A program made the position numbers and the translations under genes. The notes below the pieces were generated by a model that was not told the origin of the DNA, searched no databases, and saw only the letters and a list, made by a program, of their open reading frames with translations. 64,000 nt of DNA from Pseudomonas sp. Leaf48 (lineage in GTDB: Bacteria > Pseudomonadota > Gammaproteobacteria > Pseudomonadales > Pseudomonadaceae): assembly GCF_001421885.1 (NCBI RefSeq), contig NZ_LMLH01000012.1:271905-335904 (forward strand), in the 5' to 3' direction. Position 1 is the first letter of the stretch; each line of letters starts with the position of its first letter. This document shows, piece after piece, positions 61,566-64,000 of this stretch.

Positions 61566-64000
61566 CTACAACGGTAAATGCCGGCTAAGCAACGCCCGCA
61601 ACGCCGCCGGCTTCACCGGTTTGGCCAGGTAATCGAGCCCCGCCGCATGGACCTGGGCGACGGTCTCGGGCCGGCCGTCGGCACTGATCACCACGCCGGG
61701 TACAGGCTCGCCCAAGCGGGTGCGCAGCCAGGCCATCAACTCGGTTCCGGTTTCACCATCGTCCAGGTGGTAATCCACCAATGCCAATTGAGGCCGTACC
61801 CCTTGGGCAAGCAGTGCGGCGCATTCCTCGCGGTTACGCGCGGTCCAGACCTGGCAACCCCAGCGACTGAGCAGGCTGTTCATGCCGATGAGGATGCTGT
61901 CCTCATTGTCGATGCACAACACCTGTGCACCGTTGAGCAATTTACCGTTGAGTTCGACCACCTTGGCCGGCAGCGCGGCTTGCGTGCGCGCCAGTGGCAC
62001 GCTGACGCTGAACACGCTGCCGCGACCCGGCCAGGAACGCACACGCAGGGTATGGCCGAGCACGCGACAGAGCCCGTCGGCAATCGCCAGGCCCAGTCCA
62101 AGGCCTTTTTCGGCGCGGGTCTGGTGGCTGTCGAGGCGCTTGAACTCTTCAAAGATCACTTGCTGTTTATCTTCAGGAATACCCGGCCCACGGTCCCAGA
62201 CCTCCAGGCACAACTCATCCTTGCGTCGGCGAACACCCAGCAATACCGGACCCTTGGCATAACGGAAGGCATTTGTCAGGAAGTTCTGCAGCACACGACG
62301 CAGCAATTTGATGTCGCTGTCGATGCGCAATTGACTGCCACGTACACGGAACGTCAGCCCTTGCTGGCGGGCCAGGGCCTTGAACTCGGCACCAAGGGTG
62401 TCAAACAGCTCGTTCAGGACAAATGGCTGGCGGGCAGGGTTGATCTTGCCGTTTTCTAGGCGGGAAATATCCAGCAGGTCGCTGATCAGGTCCTCGGCCG
62501 AGCGCAACGAGCTGTCCAGGTGTTCGACCAGCTTCTGCGCGTCGGCGGACAGTCCGTCTTCCTGATGGCAGAGCGCTGCGGAGAACAGTCGCGCAGCATT
62601 GAGCGGTTGCATCAGGTCATGGCTCACGGCCGCCAGGAACCTGGTTTTCGACTGGTTGGCCGCTTCGGCGGTGCCTTTGGCTTCGGTCAAGGCAACGTTG
62701 AGTTGGGACAGCTCCTGGGTGCGCGCCGCGACCCGCTGCTCCAGTCCCTCGTTGGCTTCGGTCAGTGCCTGCGCGGCTTCGCGGAACGGGGTGATGTCGG
62801 TGAAACTCATGACAAAACCGCCACCGGGCATGGGGTTGCCGATCAGTTCGATCACCCGACCGTTCGGAAACAGGCGCTCGGAAGTATGGGCACGGCCCTG
62901 GCGCATCCAGTGCAGCCGGCGGGCGACGTGCACTTCGGCTTCTCCGGGGCCGCACAGTCCGCGCTCGGCGTTGAAGCGAATGATGTCGGCAATGGGCCGG
63001 CCGATACTGATCAAGCCGTCAGGATAGTTGAACAGTTCCAGGTAGCGCCGATTCCATGCCACCAGTTTGAGCGACTGGTCGACCACGCTGATGCCCTGGG
63101 TAATGTTCTCGATAGCCCCTTGTAGCAGGGCTCGGTTGAATTGCAGGACCTCCGAGGCTTCGTCGGCGATTCGCACGACGTCCTCCAGTTGCATCTCCCG
63201 ACCCTCAATGGCGGCTTTTACCACCGCACGAGTCGACGATGCGCCGAGTACGCCCGCCAGCAAGCGCTCGGTGTGGGCGATCCATTCACCGTCGGCGTTC
63301 TGGTTCGGGTTGAAGCCTTTGCCCTGGCGGTAGGCGAAGCGGATAAAACTCTGCCGGGCACGTTCTTCACCGACGAAGCGGGCCGCCAGTTGCAGCAGGT
63401 CTTCGATCTGTACCGCCAGCATCGAACGGGCTCTGGGACGGGCATTGATTTCCTGGCCGATGAAACGACCCGCCTGCCAGTGCTCCGATACCCGGGTGCG
63501 GGACAGTACCGAGACCCAGGCGAACAGCGTGAAGTTACCCGCCAGCGACAGCACCACACCTTGAGTCAATGGCGTGATCGGCAGGCCCAGCGGATTGCTG
63601 TGCAGCCAGGCCAATCCCGGAAAGCTGCTCAAGGGCAAGCCGAGGCTGTGGGCGGCAATCGGCAGGACCAGGGTGTAGAACCACAGGAAGGTGCCGGCGG
63701 CCAGGCCGGCAAACACGCCGCGGCGGTTGGCCTGCTTCCAGTACAGCGCGCCGAGCATGGCCGGTGCCAGCTGAGTCACGGCGGCAAAGGCAATCTGGCC
63801 GATGGTCGCCAGGCTCGCGGTCGATCCCAAAAGGCGATAGCTGACATAGGCCAGCAGCAGAATGACCACGATGCTCACCCGGCGCACCGACAGCATCCAC
63901 TGGCGGAACACTTCGAATGGCCGCTCGGCATTGTTGCGGCGCAGCAGCCAGGGCAGGAGCATGTCGTTGGAGACCATGGTCGACAGCGCCACGCTGGCCA
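61566..64000 (-). CDS. Hybrid sensor histidine kinase with sodium:solute symporter-like N-terminus, partial
   Basis: The last 811 residues lie in the window; the 5' end is beyond 64000. The visible part begins inside an SSF-type transmembrane region (several hydrophobic helices, for example LATIGQIAFAAVTQLAPAMLGALYW), followed by a PAS-like sensor region (ENITQGISVVDQSLKLVAWNRRYLELF), a histidine kinase (H-box FLAAVSHDLMQPLNAAR, N-box LQNFLTNAFRYA, G-boxes DRGPGIPEDK and GLGLGLAIADG) and a C-terminal receiver domain (LALVDYHLDDG with the phospho-acceptor Asp). CbrA has a similar SSF-kinase layout but no receiver. The signal is unknown. Confidence 0.9.
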   Translation of the reverse strand, partial: ASVALSTMVSNDMLLPWLLRRNNAERPFEVFRQWMLSVRRVSIVVILLLAYVSYRLLGSTASLATIGQIAFAAVTQLAPAMLGALYWKQANRRGVFAGLAAGTFLWFYTLVLPIAAHSLGLPLSSFPGLAWLHSNPLGLPITPLTQGVVLSLAGNFTLFAWVSVLSRTRVSEHWQAGRFIGQEINARPRARSMLAVQIEDLLQLAARFVGEERARQSFIRFAYRQGKGFNPNQNADGEWIAHTERLLAGVLGASSTRAVVKAAIEGREMQLEDVVRIADEASEVLQFNRALLQGAIENITQGISVVDQSLKLVAWNRRYLELFNYPDGLISIGRPIADIIRFNAERGLCGPGEAEVHVARRLHWMRQGRAHTSERLFPNGRVIELIGNPMPGGGFVMSFTDITPFREAAQALTEANEGLEQRVAARTQELSQLNVALTEAKGTAEAANQSKTRFLAAVSHDLMQPLNAARLFSAALCHQEDGLSADAQKLVEHLDSSLRSAEDLISDLLDISRLENGKINPARQPFVLNELFDTLGAEFKALARQQGLTFRVRGSQLRIDSDIKLLRRVLQNFLTNAFRYAKGPVLLGVRRRKDELCLEVWDRGPGIPEDKQQVIFEEFKRLDSHQTRAEKGLGLGLAIADGLCRVLGHTLRVRSWPGRGSVFSVSVPLARTQAALPAKVVELNGKLLNGAQVLCIDNEDSILIGMNSLLSRWGCQVWTARNREECAALLAQGVRPQLALVDYHLDDGETGTELMAWLRTRLGEPVPGVVISADGRPETVAQVHAAGLDYLAKPVKPAALRALLSRHLPL

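Overview
The window is chromosomal DNA of a fluorescent pseudomonad, most likely the Pseudomonas fluorescens group. The evidence is the Pseudomonas-type gene order (ttuD-glxR-hyi-gcl; gltA divergent from sdhCDAB-sucAB-lpd-sucCD; the aerobic cobalamin cluster followed by MarR/MFS, glutathione peroxidase and FadL genes), the high-GC coding style, and many short REP repeats such as GGGAGCGGGCTTGCTCGCGA. It is mostly core genome. No CRISPR array, tRNA, rRNA, prophage or classical insertion sequence was seen.

Layout. 1-5021: glyoxylate/tartronate-semialdehyde (glycerate) pathway on the minus strand, with a divergent GlcG-like gene; two TTGTATACAA palindromes lie in the divergent promoter. 5045-5790: a RAYT (REP-associated HUH transposase) gene bracketed by REP hairpins. 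5809-10294: a TetR regulator, a DUF808 membrane protein, an alpha/beta hydrolase-mlaA pair and a small membrane protein. 10440-11495: an orphan RHS-core gene with an unrecognised tip. 11622-24779: gltA, then a nine-gene TCA block. The leaders of sucA and sucC fold into alternative hairpins and match the genomic position of the described but unexplained sucA-II and sucC RNA motifs; a 123-bp imperfect palindrome sits before sucC. 25233-31378: brnQ, small membrane proteins, two tandem hotdog thioesterases, and htpG behind a sigma-32-like promoter. 31446-43471: mixed housekeeping genes (dienelactone hydrolase, pirin, OsmC, purN-purM, DUF2066, PerM-like transporter, hda, two NlpC/P60 lipoproteins, O-methyltransferase, PQQ-type dehydrogenase). 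44288-53613: cobalamin riboswitch and ten cobalamin genes (cobO-cobB-bluB-cobD-cobC-cobQ, a REP pair, cobP-cobT-phosphatase-cobS), nearly all overlapping. 53753-55536: MarR repressor, MFS transporter and an overlooked 40-residue protein, with matching operators. 55592-64000: periplasmic glutathione peroxidase, FadL porin, small unknown genes, a 1-kb stretch with no convincing gene, rmuC, and a hybrid histidine kinase cut by the window end.

How the genes work together. The TCA block supplies citrate synthase, succinate dehydrogenase, 2-oxoglutarate dehydrogenase and succinyl-CoA synthetase as adjoining transcription units. The glycerate route turns two glyoxylates into glycerate for central metabolism. 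The cobalamin genes convert cobyrinate-level intermediates to coenzyme B12 under B12 feedback. The most unusual items are the alternative-fold RNA leaders of sucA and sucC, a REP pair that encodes the C-terminus of CobB, the local RAYT/REP cluster, and a well-formed Pho-box-like repeat inside a gene-free kilobase. All functional statements are from reading the sequence; no database search was run.
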